Assembly (NCBI GenBank): GCA_031002005.1 | Contig: CM061918.1 | Location: 58,347,478 to 58,411,477 of the forward strand | DNA length: 64,000 nucleotides | Reading direction: 5' to 3' | From: Vandiemenella viatica | Taxonomy: Eukaryota > Arthropoda > Insecta > Orthoptera > Morabidae | Part shown: one piece after another, positions 1 to 9,359 of the stretch | How the letters are laid out: every line of letters begins with the position of its first letter | How positions within the stretch are numbered: the stretch's first letter is position 1 | The notes under the pieces: model-generated | What the model saw: only the letters and a program-made list of their open reading frames with translations | Told to the model about the DNA's origin: nothing | Databases searched by the model: none | Translations under genes and position numbers: made by a program

Positions 1-59
1 TAATAGTTTCGACGACGAGGTGGTGTCGATATATATTAGGGAATTAAGTAAATTTTGTC

Positions 60-543
60 AGTTATGAAATAAAATTACAATTGATGACCGAATCATGAAT
101 GCTAGAAGCAGAACAACACAAACGAAAAGTCTTCTTGAAATAGAGAAATCTTTTAATTTGAAATAATGGTCTAGGAAGAAACGTTCTAAAAATTACTCAT
201 AGACCACAGCACTTTATGGAATTGAAGCACGGAATTTAGGAATACCATAAAGAATGAAAAGCGTTTAAAAGGAGGTGCTAGACATGGATGTTGAATATTA
301 AGTGGGCAGATAAAGTACAAACTACACTTATTTTGGAAATGATAGGTGACAAAAGAAGTTTGTGAAAGAGGACGGTAGGTCACATTTTGTTAATGGTTGG
401 AATAGCAAAATGAAAAAACTTTAACGATAGATAAAGATTAGAATATATGAAGCAGATAACTGAGAACATAGGTTGTATTGGGTATTGTAAGATGAAGCTG
501 TTTGAGCACGAAAGGAAGAGACGAAGGATTGCATAAAAAACTT
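60..543 (+). pseudogene. LINE-A 3' remnant (degenerate reverse transcriptase C-terminus)
   Basis: This stretch aligns by eye, with many substitutions and small indels, to the better-preserved LINE-A copy at 30900-31450. Shared landmarks in order are a GATGxxxGAAxxAxGAATGxT block, a GGAATTxxGAA/CxTTTAGGAATACC block, a GATAGGTGACAAAAGAAGTTT block and AGAATATATGAAGCAGATAACTGAG. The reading frame is destroyed by stops and frameshifts. The 3' end is interrupted by a SINE-A insertion at 554. LINE-A is a non-LTR retrotransposon; the clade is uncertain. Only the end of the ORF that follows the catalytic domain is present. Confidence 0.75.
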
Positions 544-553
544 GAGAGACTAG

Positions 554-800
554 TTTTTTTTTTAAACAGTTTAACGTCCCTTTTTAACAACGTGGTCTTT
601 AGAGACGGGAAAGGATGGGGGCAAGGAATGGGAAGGAATTCGGCCATGGCCTTTTGAAGGAAGCATCCCGGCATTCGCCTGGAGTGATTTGGGGAAACCA
701 TGGAAAACCCAAATCTGGATGCCCGGACGGGGATTCGAACCGCCGCGCCGTCCTCCCGAATGCGAGGCCAGACGCTATCCGTTACACCACCACGCTCGGT
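554..800 (-). mobile_element. SINE-A copy (tRNA-derived SINE) with 10-bp target-site duplication
   Basis: Read on the minus strand the element starts with a tRNA-like head (ACCGAGCGTGGTGGTGTAACGG, an A-box-like stretch, then B box GGTTCGAATCC), followed by a body of about 150 bp and an A-rich tail (T run on the plus strand at 554-562). It is flanked by the exact direct repeat GAGAGACTAG (544-553 and 801-810). The tail end is a variant form (TTTAACGTCCC... on plus) shared almost perfectly with the copy at 2850-3101, so the two belong to one young subfamily. There is a small internal duplication (GCCGCGCCG) in the head. Non-autonomous; transcribed by RNA polymerase III if intact. Confidence 0.9.
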
Positions 801-810
801 GAGAGACTAG

Positions 811-1575
811 TGACATGGGAGAAAAGAATAATATGTGTGTGTTAAAGTAAGACGGAAAATAACAGTATCAGAATTTAAATCAACCCTTATTCGCACCGAA
901 GGGTAAAGAAAATAATTTACGGAAACTCTGACACAAAACAAAACACACTTTTAAACGATAGTTGGTTAATTTGTCAATGGTGATTATATTTGAGGAAGAT
1001 ACGGGAATATCCACCAAAATAAAAACTGAAGCAAAAGCGTTGGAGCAAAATTGGTATAAAATATCAAACATTGGGTATCTGGGTTATAGGAGGCCTTAAC
1101 TTGAGAACCACAGAAACACGCCGAATGGAAAATTAAAAAATTTATGAAAATAACAGATATTATAAAGCCTACATTTGAATGCTCAGAGATACGCTTAATT
1201 GACGACTAAGTCCACGATATGGTAGCGAACCGTGGAAAGTTCAGAAAAATTTGTATCGGCAGAAACATCAGCTGGATAAACATTACGGAACTGGAAACGG
1301 AATGAGAATATCATTAAACGAGTGGATGAAACCGATGAAGATCAAATACTATTTGAACACGCGTGTTTAAATTAACCAGTTTTACAGGCATTTCATATTT
1401 CCCAAAAGTCCGATTAAGAGGAATATTTCCCGCAACTACAAATATATCCTACCATAACATCAATTAAAGCAAGTTATCGAGAGTATTAAATGAAATCATG
1501 ACATCACAATAGATAAGTGACGAAACAATGTTAAAGAAAGTTCCAACTAGTCAATTCCTTTAATTCATTTGTTAT
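811..1575. other. No gene recognised; AT-rich spacer
   Basis: AT-rich single-copy-looking sequence. I see no domain, no splice-bounded open frame and no repeat boundary. Short open frames here have no coding character. Confidence 0.5.
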
Positions 1576-1589
1576 TTAACTCGGCAACA

Positions 1590-1780
1590 CGTCATTACGG
1601 CTGGAATAGGACTTAGCCAGACCTGGGATCGAATCCACGTCCTGCTTCGAACGTGTTTTCTTTTGAGACAAACTAAGTCGTGATTGCCAGAGCCTGGACA
1701 GCATATCCTTTCCTCCAGGACATACAGTTAAACGTGACGTTAGCGAATCAACGTGTACTTCAGTCATATCCAGCAATCTT
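1590..1780 (-). repeat. Possible tRNA-like SINE remnant
   Basis: On the minus strand a B-box-like GGATTCGATCCC sits near 1625-1640 with flanking GC-richer sequence. No A box or tail can be placed with confidence and there is no clear target-site duplication. It is best read as an old tRNA-derived fragment of undetermined family. Confidence 0.3.
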
Positions 1781-1782
1781 TA

Positions 1783-2022
1783 CAAGCAATGAAGGAGACG
1801 CGTAAAAATTCTATCTCGAATGGGGAACCGATATGCTCTGTTAGATCGGTTGGAGCAGATCGAAAACCCATTTCCAAGACTCGTTTCTTTCCGCCGATGA
1901 GGCTGTACCGCTGTAGTGCCGCTATGCCGTCTGCCCTGGACCGTTACGTTCAGCTCCACGGAACTATAGCGGACTTTCACAATGCAGTAAGGCTTGCCGT
2001 CCTTTCTTCTCCACCACCTCAT
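1783..2022 (-). other. Exon-like open frame, unrecognised
   Basis: A minus-strand open stretch of about 80 codons with balanced composition, higher GC than its surroundings and ending in TAA. It reads WRRKDGKPYCIVKVRYSS near its start and is rich in Arg and Ser. I recognise no family. A possible splice acceptor (AG before GTGGTGGAG) lies at its 5' end, but no donor is needed because it contains its own stop. It lies on the same strand and downstream of the candidate first exon at 9040-9333, so it could be a terminal exon of that gene; this is speculative. Confidence 0.2.
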
Positions 2023-2105
2023 TTATTACAGGTTGTACGGAGCTGTTCATAAAGTAATTTATCATTTTTTACCCTACAAAATTATTCACTCAAAACGCTT
2101 GAATC

Positions 2106-2303
2106 GTCATTAAAGGAGGGAGGGGGTTGGAGCGAAGGGACGGCATGGAATTCAGACATGGCCTTCTTGAAAAAAACCTTACCGGCTTTCGCCCGAAATG
2201 ATTTCGAGAAGCAAAGGGACACCAAAATCAGGATGCCGGAAGGAGATTTGAGCCCTTCCAAACCAGAGTGTTAACCATTCACCCATCAGGCTCGATACAA
2301 ATA
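2106..2303 (-). mobile_element. SINE-A, old diverged copy
   Basis: It follows the SINE-A body order on the minus strand (GGGATGG/GGAATTC, GGCCTT, CCGGCTTTCGCC, TGATTTCG, GGATGCCGGA, GAGATTTGAGCC, then a decayed head ending CAGGCTCGATA). About a quarter of positions differ from the young copies. No target-site duplication is visible. The tail end is truncated or decayed. Confidence 0.7.
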
Positions 2304-2838
2304 TAAACACGGGCAGCTAGAGAGCTACAAGTGGCACAAGGAAAAAGAAAAAAATTAAATAAGTAGGTGAGTAGACACACGCGCCGTGAAGAGCAAAAAC
2401 AGGCTCAGGAGCTCACCACTTCGCTGCAACATCATCGAATCATCATCATGCCGGTGAGGTTATTCACGCTTCCGCAATCATTGCAGTCACGTTTTATTTG
2501 CCCCAGAGCGACCAGGGTCTACTCACGTAGACAAACTGCGGCTTTTTGTGGAACTCAGACGGCTGCTGCGAGAGCCCCTTGTGTTGGTCGAATTATGGAT
2601 GTGGTAAATGCTTCTTCCCATTTGCACATCACTGAGCTAATTACGCCGTGGCACTTTTAACGTAAAGATTTTAACTTCAGTGTTATATTTCTCTGTAGAG
2701 CATTTAACACATGAACCCGTTTCATGGAAATGTGTTCAAAGTATTGGTCAAATATATGCACTTTCTTATAGCACCCAAGTAGTCCACGCGGGATCCTTTG
2801 CACCACGTGTGTTTATTAAATCAATAGTTAACTGTTCT
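2304..2838. other. No gene recognised
   Basis: Mixed composition with one open frame of about 97 codons on plus (2367-2660) that shows no domain or splice pattern and is probably chance. Nothing else can be supported here. Confidence 0.4.
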
Positions 2839-2849
2839 TGCTTCTTATC

Positions 2850-3101
2850 TTTTTTTTTTTTTTTTTGTAACAGTTTAACGTCCCTTTTTAACAACGTGGT
2901 CTTTAGAGACGGGAAAGGATGGGGGCAAGGAATGGGAAGGAATTCGGCCATGGCCTTTTGAAGGAAGCATCCCGGCATTCGCCTGGAGTGATTTGGGGAA
3001 ACCATGGAAAACCCAAATCTGGATGCCCGGACGGGGATTCGAACCGCCGTCCTCCCGAATGCGAGGCCAGAACGCTATCCGTTACACCACCACGCTCGGT
3101 A
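2850..3101 (-). mobile_element. SINE-A copy with 11-bp target-site duplication
   Basis: Nearly identical to the copy at 554-800, including the variant tail junction AACAACGTGGTCTTTAGAG. The head on the minus strand carries GGTTCGAATCC and the conserved ACCGAGCGTGG start. The direct repeat TGCTTCTTATC flanks it at 2839-2849 and 3102-3112, and a T run (2850-2866) marks the A tail. With the copy at 554 this is the youngest SINE-A pair in the window. Confidence 0.92.
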
Positions 3102-3112
3102 TGCTTCTTATC

Positions 3113-5312
3113 ATTTGTTCAAAAACAAAATCCTGTTCTTCTTACAAATATAAATATTTAACGAATCGCTTTTACACCAATTCGCAGTCGAACAAGATGC
3201 TTATTCATTACCACTGTAGCCCAAGTATTTGGGAAACTATAGCGATTCATTAGAGCGGTCTTGTGGCGCAATTGTTTCTTTGCGAAGTTCCAAATCCCAC
3301 TTATCGACACGTGAGCATAACGAAAATACTGTCACAGGTTTACACCCAGTAATAATAATAAGTAAACGTTAACCCTGCCCGTACAGTTCTTTTCCTGTAC
3401 TCGAAGCAATGCTTCTAATGTATGAATTTCACTCTCTAATCTCCAGTTTTGCCCAACGCGAAACTTCACAGAGACGACCAAACAGATTTGATTCTGAGCA
3501 TGGTATAATTATGTGAATAATAACATGGATGCGTCTACACTGCCCAGCCAACTGAGTGGTGGGTTACAGGAGAAGACTAGGACATTGAGTGGAATCTACT
3601 TTGTGTACACCGCATATTTAAGAGCCTCGATCACTCCAGACAAACTTGAATAGTGACCGTGGGGCAAAATGTCACATTCTGATTGGAACTTGCGGTTCGC
3701 CATATCGTCAATGAGTTACGGTGCTGTCATCTATAAAGGTACGGATAACTCATTTAAAACAGAGTTAATTCCAACGACGTGACACCTGTACAGTAAGGTT
3801 AAAAGGCTTAGACCAATAACATACTATGCGGATCAGGATTGCGGAATCCGCAACCGCAAACGCATAAACCGCATTTGGAGCTAGATGACATATAGGCGCG
3901 GAAACCGCATGCTCGAGAGCGCGGACCTTCCTGGAAGGACGGTCTATAGTCCTCTACCTTCCTGGAAATACGGTGTCCCCAGAAAAAAAACGCACAGTCA
4001 AGCCCTGATGGCCTCTAGGTGAGCACTTGAGATTTATAGGCGGGCGATCAAAGACCAATTTTTCAAGCAACACAACCTTCTAAAAATTACATGGTCCATT
4101 ATGTGATGTGTTCACGAGTTTCGTTTAACTCTTCGCCTGAGCGATTTGCGCACGCAGCGTATTCAAGAGCATCGATCACTTCAGATAAACTTCCAAAGTC
4201 GAACGTAGGGCCAAGTTGCAAATTATTCGGATCACTGGTGGGATCGCTTAACGGCATCAACGTAATTCACCATGTCTGGAACGGTGAAACCGGCAGGACG
4301 TCCGGGGCTCAGAAGTTGGTGGTCCTGCGTTTCTGTATCTCAAAGCCCAATCAACATTTCTGTAGTCTGCACACAATCGTTTATGGACGTGAGCAATCAA
4401 CAGTGAAGCTATAACATTTACTGTATTGGTTTCAAATTGCATACTATTTCTGGAAAATAATGTAATTTGAATCTTCGAAACTATACTTTCCAATCTCTTT
4501 TAAGAACTGGTTGTAGTATTGCTTAAAGCAACCAAAGAGTCTCCAGAAATTCAATATGCAGCACGATTTCATTTCAACTTGACCCATAATATTCATTCCA
4601 CTGACGATGTAATTGAAAGAATTTCATCCAAGTGCTCAGGGATTCGACATTTAAACATGATTAAATAAAGGGAAACTCAAAGTGCAAGATATGCACAAAA
4701 CGAACAAAAGAAGACACTACAAAGTACAAACTAAGCTACTAATTATGTCATGGTAACAGCACAATCCTCAGTCGCAGGTACAAATAGTTCTATACAGGTA
4801 TTGGTTAAAAAACTTTAACGTTTTGTTGAAAGGAGACATCGTATAAAACTGTTGTCAGTAACATAATGTTTCCTTCTGTATTTAAAACACATACAAACTT
4901 TCAGGTCAGGTATACTTCATAGAAACAAAAAAATAAAATACTCGCAACCAAAATTATGTGTCTCTGCCAAATATGAGTAAAAGTTTAAATACATTCGACA
5001 ATAAGCCGATACGAATCTTACCTCATTCTGAATTCCGATTCCACATTAATTTCTAAACATTTATTGCAAGTGTAAGATAGAGAAACTGAAAACAAATGTG
5101 ATAAATGCACGCCTTAAGTGGGCCCGACTTATCACTGTGAACACACGTTTTCGATCTGATCAAATGTGTCACATATTGTGCTGTTATCTGACAAGCCAGT
5201 TTAGTGATAAATCAAGTGCGTATTCCGACCTAAGAACTACAGTAAGAGGAGATATAGACTGTTTCGTCTAGTGTAGAACAATCAGCAGAATTCTTATTTC
5301 ATTTATTACTCC
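3113..5312. other. Gene-free spacer with a degenerate local repeat pair
   Basis: There are two related segments at about 3605-3665 and 4120-4205. They share GCATATT(T/C)AAGAGC, TCGATCACT(C/T)CAGA and AAACTT, followed by a similar GGGGCAAA/GGGCCAA end. A short run of imperfect GCGGAATCCGC/ACCGCAAACGC motifs lies at 3825-3910. No open frame looks coding. The rest (4420-5310) is AT-rich and featureless. Confidence 0.45.
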
Positions 5313-5322
5313 TATAAGATAG

Positions 5323-5573
5323 GACCGAGCGTGCTGGGTGAGCGGTTAACGTTCTGGCCTCGCATTCGGGAGGACAGCGGTTCGAATACCCGTCCAGGCA
5401 TCCAGATCTGAGTTTTCCATGGTTTCCCATATCACTCCAGGCGAATGCCGGGATGCTTCCTTCAAAAGGGTCATGGTTAAAGTTCTTTTCGTTCCTTGTC
5501 CTCAAGTCCCATACCGCCTCTCATGACCTCGACGTCGATGAGGCGTAAAGCCATAAGTAAAAAAAAAAAAAAG
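5323..5573 (+). mobile_element. SINE-A, full-length plus-strand copy with 10-bp target-site duplication
   Basis: Complete element in sense orientation: head ACCGAGCGTGCTGGGTGAGCGG, B box GGTTCGAATAC (one change from GGTTCGAATCC), body with CCATGGTTTCCCATATCACTCC, then the 3' box CATGACCTCGACGTCGATGAGG, GCGTAAAGCCATAA and an A run. The direct repeat TATAAGATAG lies at 5313-5322 and 5574-5583. This copy shows the normal SINE-A 3' end that matches the end of LINE-E. Confidence 0.92.
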
Positions 5574-5583
5574 TATAAGATAG

Positions 5584-6096
5584 ATACAAAGAGGGGTCAC
5601 AAAAACTTGGGTAAATGATCTTTCTTGCTTATGAAGTCTGTTAATGACATACACCGCGACTGTATCGAAAAACAAATTTGTAAAATTGCATAAGTAATAC
5701 CACAGCTTCTCATCATTCTGAGACTAATACAGACAATGAATCGACAGCGTAACTGAGAAGGTAACCTTCTATTGTAGAAATAGAAACTAGAGTTTAAAGT
5801 TGGATCTATAGCTTTGACCCTGAGACGAAAAGCAGTAACTCCCCAAGCCCTAGAAAGGTACGTCGATCAAATTCGAACATCAAGATCGTGCTCATTCGTT
5901 CTTTCGATAGTGAGGACACAGTGCGATCAGAGTTCGTTCCAAGAGGCACAACAGTAAACTCAGAATTTTACAAGGGTCACTGCCATGTTTTCAAAACGAT
6001 ATAAGAAGCAAGAGACCAGAAAAACGGACCAATGGCTTCCTTCTTCGTCATCAGGGTAATGCGCCTTGCAACAGATCGTTTCTGATTACCGAGTAA
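5584..6096. other. No gene recognised
   Basis: AT-leaning unique-looking sequence between a SINE-A and a MITE-A. No domain, no repeat boundary and no splice-bounded frame seen. Confidence 0.45.
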
Positions 6097-6499
6097 GGGA
6101 GTGTCCATAAACTACGTGGCTAGGTCTAAAGGGGGAGGGAGGGGTTGGCTGGAAAGCAACGCTGGGCTTCGTGGGGGAGGGGGGGGGGGGTTCCGAGCCA
6201 GGTCACGTAGCTTTCCATTCATATTATTTGTCACAGTTAAAATGAGGTACAAAACACACAACAGCATGTGGATATTAATTTCAGTCATTTAATTATCTCC
6301 GTATGTAATTTACGATAGTCTGACAAGATGAAACAGTACAAAATGTCTTCTGGAATCAATAGGGAAAAAAGCTACGTGCTTTAGGCGGGGGAGGGGACGT
6401 AGGGGGTAGAGGCAAAAGCCACGTTGGGCAACGTGGGGGAGGGGAGGAGGAGGGTTCACAGGAGGCTGAAACGGAGCTACGTGGTTTATGGACGCTCCC
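6097..6499. mobile_element. MITE-A copy 1 (terminal inverted repeats around GTCCATAAACTACGTG)
   Basis: The left end GGGAGTGTCCATAAACTACGTGG is mirrored at the right end by ACGTGGTTTATGGACGCTCCC. The interior is purine-rich next to both ends (GGGGGAGGGAGGGG and the G12 run at 6179-6190 on the left; GGGGGAGGGG near 6430 on the right) and encodes nothing. The same ends occur at 8609-8857 and 45151-45512. I recall elements with ends resembling GGCATCCATAAATTACGT from many animal genomes; the superfamily is not settled here. Confidence 0.75.
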
Positions 6500-6838
6500 T
6501 ATTTGGATAGAAATAATGTTTTTGTTTTTCCACTTGCACCTTACTCACCAGATTGAGCACCATGTGATTTCTGGTTTTTCCCATAAATAAAAAGCGTGCT
6601 AAAAGGAAAACGTCTTGAAACCATTCCCCACATTGAGATGGCCACGGCACAACAGCTAAACGCCCATCTGGAAGAAGCCTTCCAGAAATCCTTCCAGACA
6701 TGGATTCAACGCTGAGACAAGTGTATCGCTAGTCAATGACTGTGCTTTGAAAGATACTATTTCAAATTCGATGTAAGCTTTTTACTTTTTATGTAATAAA
6801 ATTATTTACTGTATTTTTTGGTGACACCTCGTACAATT
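6500..6838 (+). pseudogene. mariner-family transposase, 3' remnant
   Basis: The plus-strand translation from about 6537 reads YSPD*APCDFWFFP, then IKSVLKGKRLETIPHIE, then AFQKSFQTWIQR, then DKCIASQ. This is the familiar C-terminal part of mariner transposases, where SPDLAPCDF carries the third catalytic Asp and is followed by LKGxRFE and a W..R..KCI tail. Three in-frame stops (TGA, TAA, TGA) kill it. The piece ends with TTTTGGTGACACCTCGTA, which may be the remains of the 3' terminal repeat. The N-terminal two thirds are absent, and the left edge abuts a MITE-A. Confidence 0.75.
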
Positions 6839-7288
6839 TTTTGAAAATAATGTCCTGCGTTTTGAAACATGTTTTTTATTTATGTATTTAAAAAAAAACC
6901 ACACATACAAAAACAGATGAACAAATCTGGAATCTGTAAACGAAGAATAGTGAGAATCATGTGGGTATCTGTTAGAAACACTGTTTCCTTGGAACTGATA
7001 TTAGACGAAAAACGAATATACAAGATGCGTAAAAGTAGATATCGGACAAGAAATAGAAATAGCCAGGTCACGTTGTTGGGACTGATGCAACGAAATGGAC
7101 AAAGATACTGAGTGGATGTGTGTTACCCTAGAGAAGAAGGCGTTGCAAGCCCATCTGTCGGCTGGTCTGATGACCTAACAGCATCGATGAATGCTCCCTG
7201 ATGAGAATAACAAACGAAAGAGGGCTGTGGGAAGAGATGGAGGAGGTCTTTGCCCCCCCCCCCAAAAAACCATTCTATGAGCCAAAAA
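6839..7288. other. No gene recognised; C11 homopolymer
   Basis: AT-rich stretch with no coding signal. A run of 11 C at 7253-7263 is followed by A6, then C/T-rich sequence leading into a diverged SINE-A. Confidence 0.4.
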
Positions 7289-7572
7289 AGTTTTTTCTCT
7301 TTTTTTTCCCTCGCCGACGACGAGGTCATTAAAGTAGGGGAAAGGATTTGTTGTTTCTTCAGGCTTTCGAAGTCAACGTCGATATCAGTAGAGTCGGGAG
7401 ACGAAGGGTGCAAGGAACTGGAATACATTAGGTCATACCCTTTCGAAAGCACCATCGCGACACCTAAAATGATTTCGGGACACCATAGAAAAACGAAATC
7501 TGAATGGCTGGACGGGGATTTGAACACGCGTCCTCTCAATAGAGTTAGCGCTAACATACCAGGCTCCATAAG
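7289..7572 (-). mobile_element. SINE-A, diverged copy
   Basis: On plus it reads T-rich run, TCGCCGACGACGAGGTCATTAAAG, GGGAAAGGAT, then a segment repeating TCGAAGTCAACGTCGATATCAG, then GTGCAAGGAACTGG, CCTTTCGAAAGCACCATCGCGAC, TGATTTCGGGACACCATAG, GGCTGGACGGGGATTTGAAC and a decayed head. The doubled 3' box (GACGACGAGGTCATT and AAGTCAACGTCGATATCAG) suggests that one copy inserted into the tail of another. Confidence 0.7.
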
Positions 7573-7597
7573 AGAAAAATAGTTTCGTTTATGATTA

Positions 7598-7762
7598 GTT
7601 ACGATTTTTTCCTGTCTTTAGGCCTCGTCGACTTCGAGGTCATTAGAGGCGGGAAAGGATTAGAGGGAAAGGTACGGGAAAGAATTCGGCGATCGCCGAA
7701 ATATCCCGACATTCGGCTGGAGTGATTTGGAGAAATTTTGGAAAACCCAAATCTGGATGGGT
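7598..7762 (-). mobile_element. SINE-A, head-truncated copy
   Basis: It starts on plus with a T-rich tail and GGCCTCGTCGACTTCGAGGTCATTAGAGG, continues through ACATTCGGCTGGAGTGATTTGG and ends at AACCCAAATCTGGATGG. The tRNA-like head that should follow is missing, so the copy is truncated at its 5' end, as is usual for target-primed insertion. Confidence 0.8.
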
Positions 7763-8056
7763 AGTAGCTCTTTGTATGTGTGTCTTTTGTTGACAAGAAC
7801 GTTACAGTTACGTCGTTTGAACATGTCCGTTGTAATATCTCTTCAATGTTAACTGATGTTGCCACTAGGGCTAGCCACAAGGAAAGCCTTTAAGTCATCT
7901 TTCTGTTGCTGTGATTTGTTGATGGAGCAACAGGCCGTTGTCCTGTGTGCACCTGATTGTTATCGCGTCACTGAGACATTTTAAAGAAAGAGGATCCAAA
8001 AAAGAAGGAACCTTTAACAGCCCAGTGCCACGGAGCAGCAGTCAATCATGATTGCA

Positions 8057-8207
8057 TTATTTACTATTATTATTATTGTTTATAAGACGCGGGAAAGGAC
8101 TGGAGGCCCACGGAAAACCCAAGTCTGGATGGCCGGACGGGGATTCGACCCCACGTTGTCCCGAATGAGAGGCTAGAGGGTTACCGCTCACTCACTAAGC
8201 TCGGTGC
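8057..8207 (-). mobile_element. SINE-A with internal deletion and 10-bp target-site duplication
   Basis: The direct repeat CATGATTGCA lies at 8047-8056 and 8208-8217. Between them the tail and GACGCGGGAAAGGACTGGAGG are joined directly to CCACGGAAAACCCAAG, removing about 90 bp of the body. The head (GGACGGGGATTCGACC ... CTAAGCTCGGT) is intact. The deletion lies inside the element, so it arose in the source copy or after insertion. Confidence 0.85.
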
Positions 8208-8333
8208 CATGATTGCAGCGTGTACCTCAGCCACTGTGAAGACTTGACACCTGGTCCACACATCGAAGCTAATTCAGTTTGGCAAATCGAGTTGTAAATA
8301 CAACGCCTCTAAGTGGAGCTAATTCGACGGAGA

Positions 8334-8500
8334 ACCATAACAAGTCGCCGGCATCGGTAGCGTAGGGGGTAGAGTGCTAGCTCCTCGTGCCGAAGGTCGC
8401 CGGTTCGAATCCGGCCGTAGTCATGGATGTTAAGTGTTGTGTGTCTGTGTGAATGTCCTGTCCGTCCTGTAGTGTTCATACGTAGAAGATACAATATATA
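8334..8500 (+). mobile_element. Third tRNA-like SINE (SINE-C), fragment
   Basis: An A-box-like GTAGCGTAGGGGGTAGAGTG is followed by GCCGGTTCGAATCCGGC, a perfect 5-bp T-stem with a TTCGAAT loop. The acceptor ends do not pair and no good anticodon stem forms, so it is not a functional tRNA gene. Downstream sequence is not that of SINE-A or SINE-B. It is a tRNA-derived SINE head of a separate family. Confidence 0.55.
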
Positions 8501-8608
8501 AACACTGGATAACGACTGATTCACTGGAAGCTATAATAATCACATTGAGCTGGCTGTATGGCCTCAGCTGTCGTAATCCATTTTAAAAAAAAGGGTCGTG
8601 TAGTCTTA

Positions 8609-8857
8609 GGGGGCATCCATAAATTACGTGAGGTGAAATAGGGGAGGGGGTCCAGCGAATTCTCACCAAGGGGGTATGCACGGAAATCTCACGTGAGGTT
8701 TTGTGATTTTAGGAGGGTTTTTCGTCGAAAAGTGGGGATTTTGAAGGGTTAAACCTAAAAAAAAGTCTCCAAAAGTTTCGAGGGTGATTTCTAGGGGGAG
8801 GAGGGGGGTCGGTCCTGAACTCCGGAAAAACACCTCACGTAATTTATGGATGCCCTC
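8609..8857. mobile_element. MITE-A copy 2, 249 bp
   Basis: The ends GGGGGCATCCATAAATTACG and CACCTCACGTAATTTATGG...GCCCTC are near-perfect inverted repeats of about 27 bp (CCATAAATTACGTGAGGTG on the left). Next to each end lies a purine-rich stretch (GGGGAGGGGGT and GGGGGAGGAGGGGGG). There is no coding capacity. It is the shortest and best-kept of the three copies in the window and defines the family ends. Confidence 0.85.
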
Positions 8858-9039
8858 TTAACTACCCGCTCGTTGGAAATATTGGCGCGATCAATGTAGC
8901 AAAAAACAGGAAACTGGTACTTGTTGGTGCTTTCTGGCATGGGGAATACGGTAGAGGCACGAGATCGATGTAATTCATGGATGTTAAAATGTACTAGCAC
9001 AAAAGTTCATGATAATGATGACGAGCTACATTTAGTTAC

Positions 9040-9333
9040 CTTGTCCCTAGTGGGTCCCGACCATCGGGCTGCGGGGCCGACCGCCCCGGCCATCTGTTCC
9101 GCTATCAGTCGGCGTTCCTTGTCGGCGTGCGCCGCAAACGCCAGCAGGTCTCCACCTACCAGGCTGCGACGCATCGACGCTGACGGCCCCGACGTCGACG
9201 GCGCAGTGGTCAGCAGGAGGGTTGCCGGAGGGTCGCACAGCGACGTGGGGCGTCGGGGAGGGACGTGCTGGGCGGGTGTCGCGGCGGCGGCGACCACGTC
9301 TCCCGCAGAGGCGTCGGAACTCACCGCAGCCAT
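9040..9333 (-). CDS. Candidate first coding exon (98 codons) of an unrecognised gene
   Basis: Minus-strand ATG at 9333-9331 in a good context (GTAGAGATGG: purine at -3, G at +4) opens a frame of 98 codons that ends exactly at a splice donor, ACAAG|GTAACT, in phase 0. The segment is a sharp GC-rich, CpG-rich island in AT-rich surroundings. The peptide begins MAAVSSDASAGDVVAAAATP, is rich in Ala, Pro and Ser (probably disordered) and ends with a charged, possibly helical part (LAFAAHADKERRLIAEQMAG). I recognise no family. The remaining exons would lie at lower coordinates, or beyond the window; none is certain. A GTGAGT inside codons 4-5 could act as a second donor. GC-rich sequence keeps frames open by chance (two other minus or plus frames are also long here), so this rests mainly on start context and donor. 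Confidence 0.45.
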
Positions 9334-9359
9334 CTCTACTGTCCGCACACACTTGTGAT

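Noticed and set aside
438..3005. Repeated peptide frames such as MVSPNHSRRMPGCFLQKAM on minus and GKEFGHGLLKEASRHSPG on plus, seen at many places
   Set aside because: They are translations of SINE-A in both directions. A SINE body has no coding function; the recurrence reflects repeat copies.
7123..7569. 148-codon minus-strand frame
   Set aside because: It runs through a diverged SINE-A and homopolymers (G and K runs); no domain.
8340..8410. tRNA gene
   Set aside because: Good T arm and A-box-like stretch, but acceptor ends do not pair and no proper anticodon arm forms. Treated as a SINE head.
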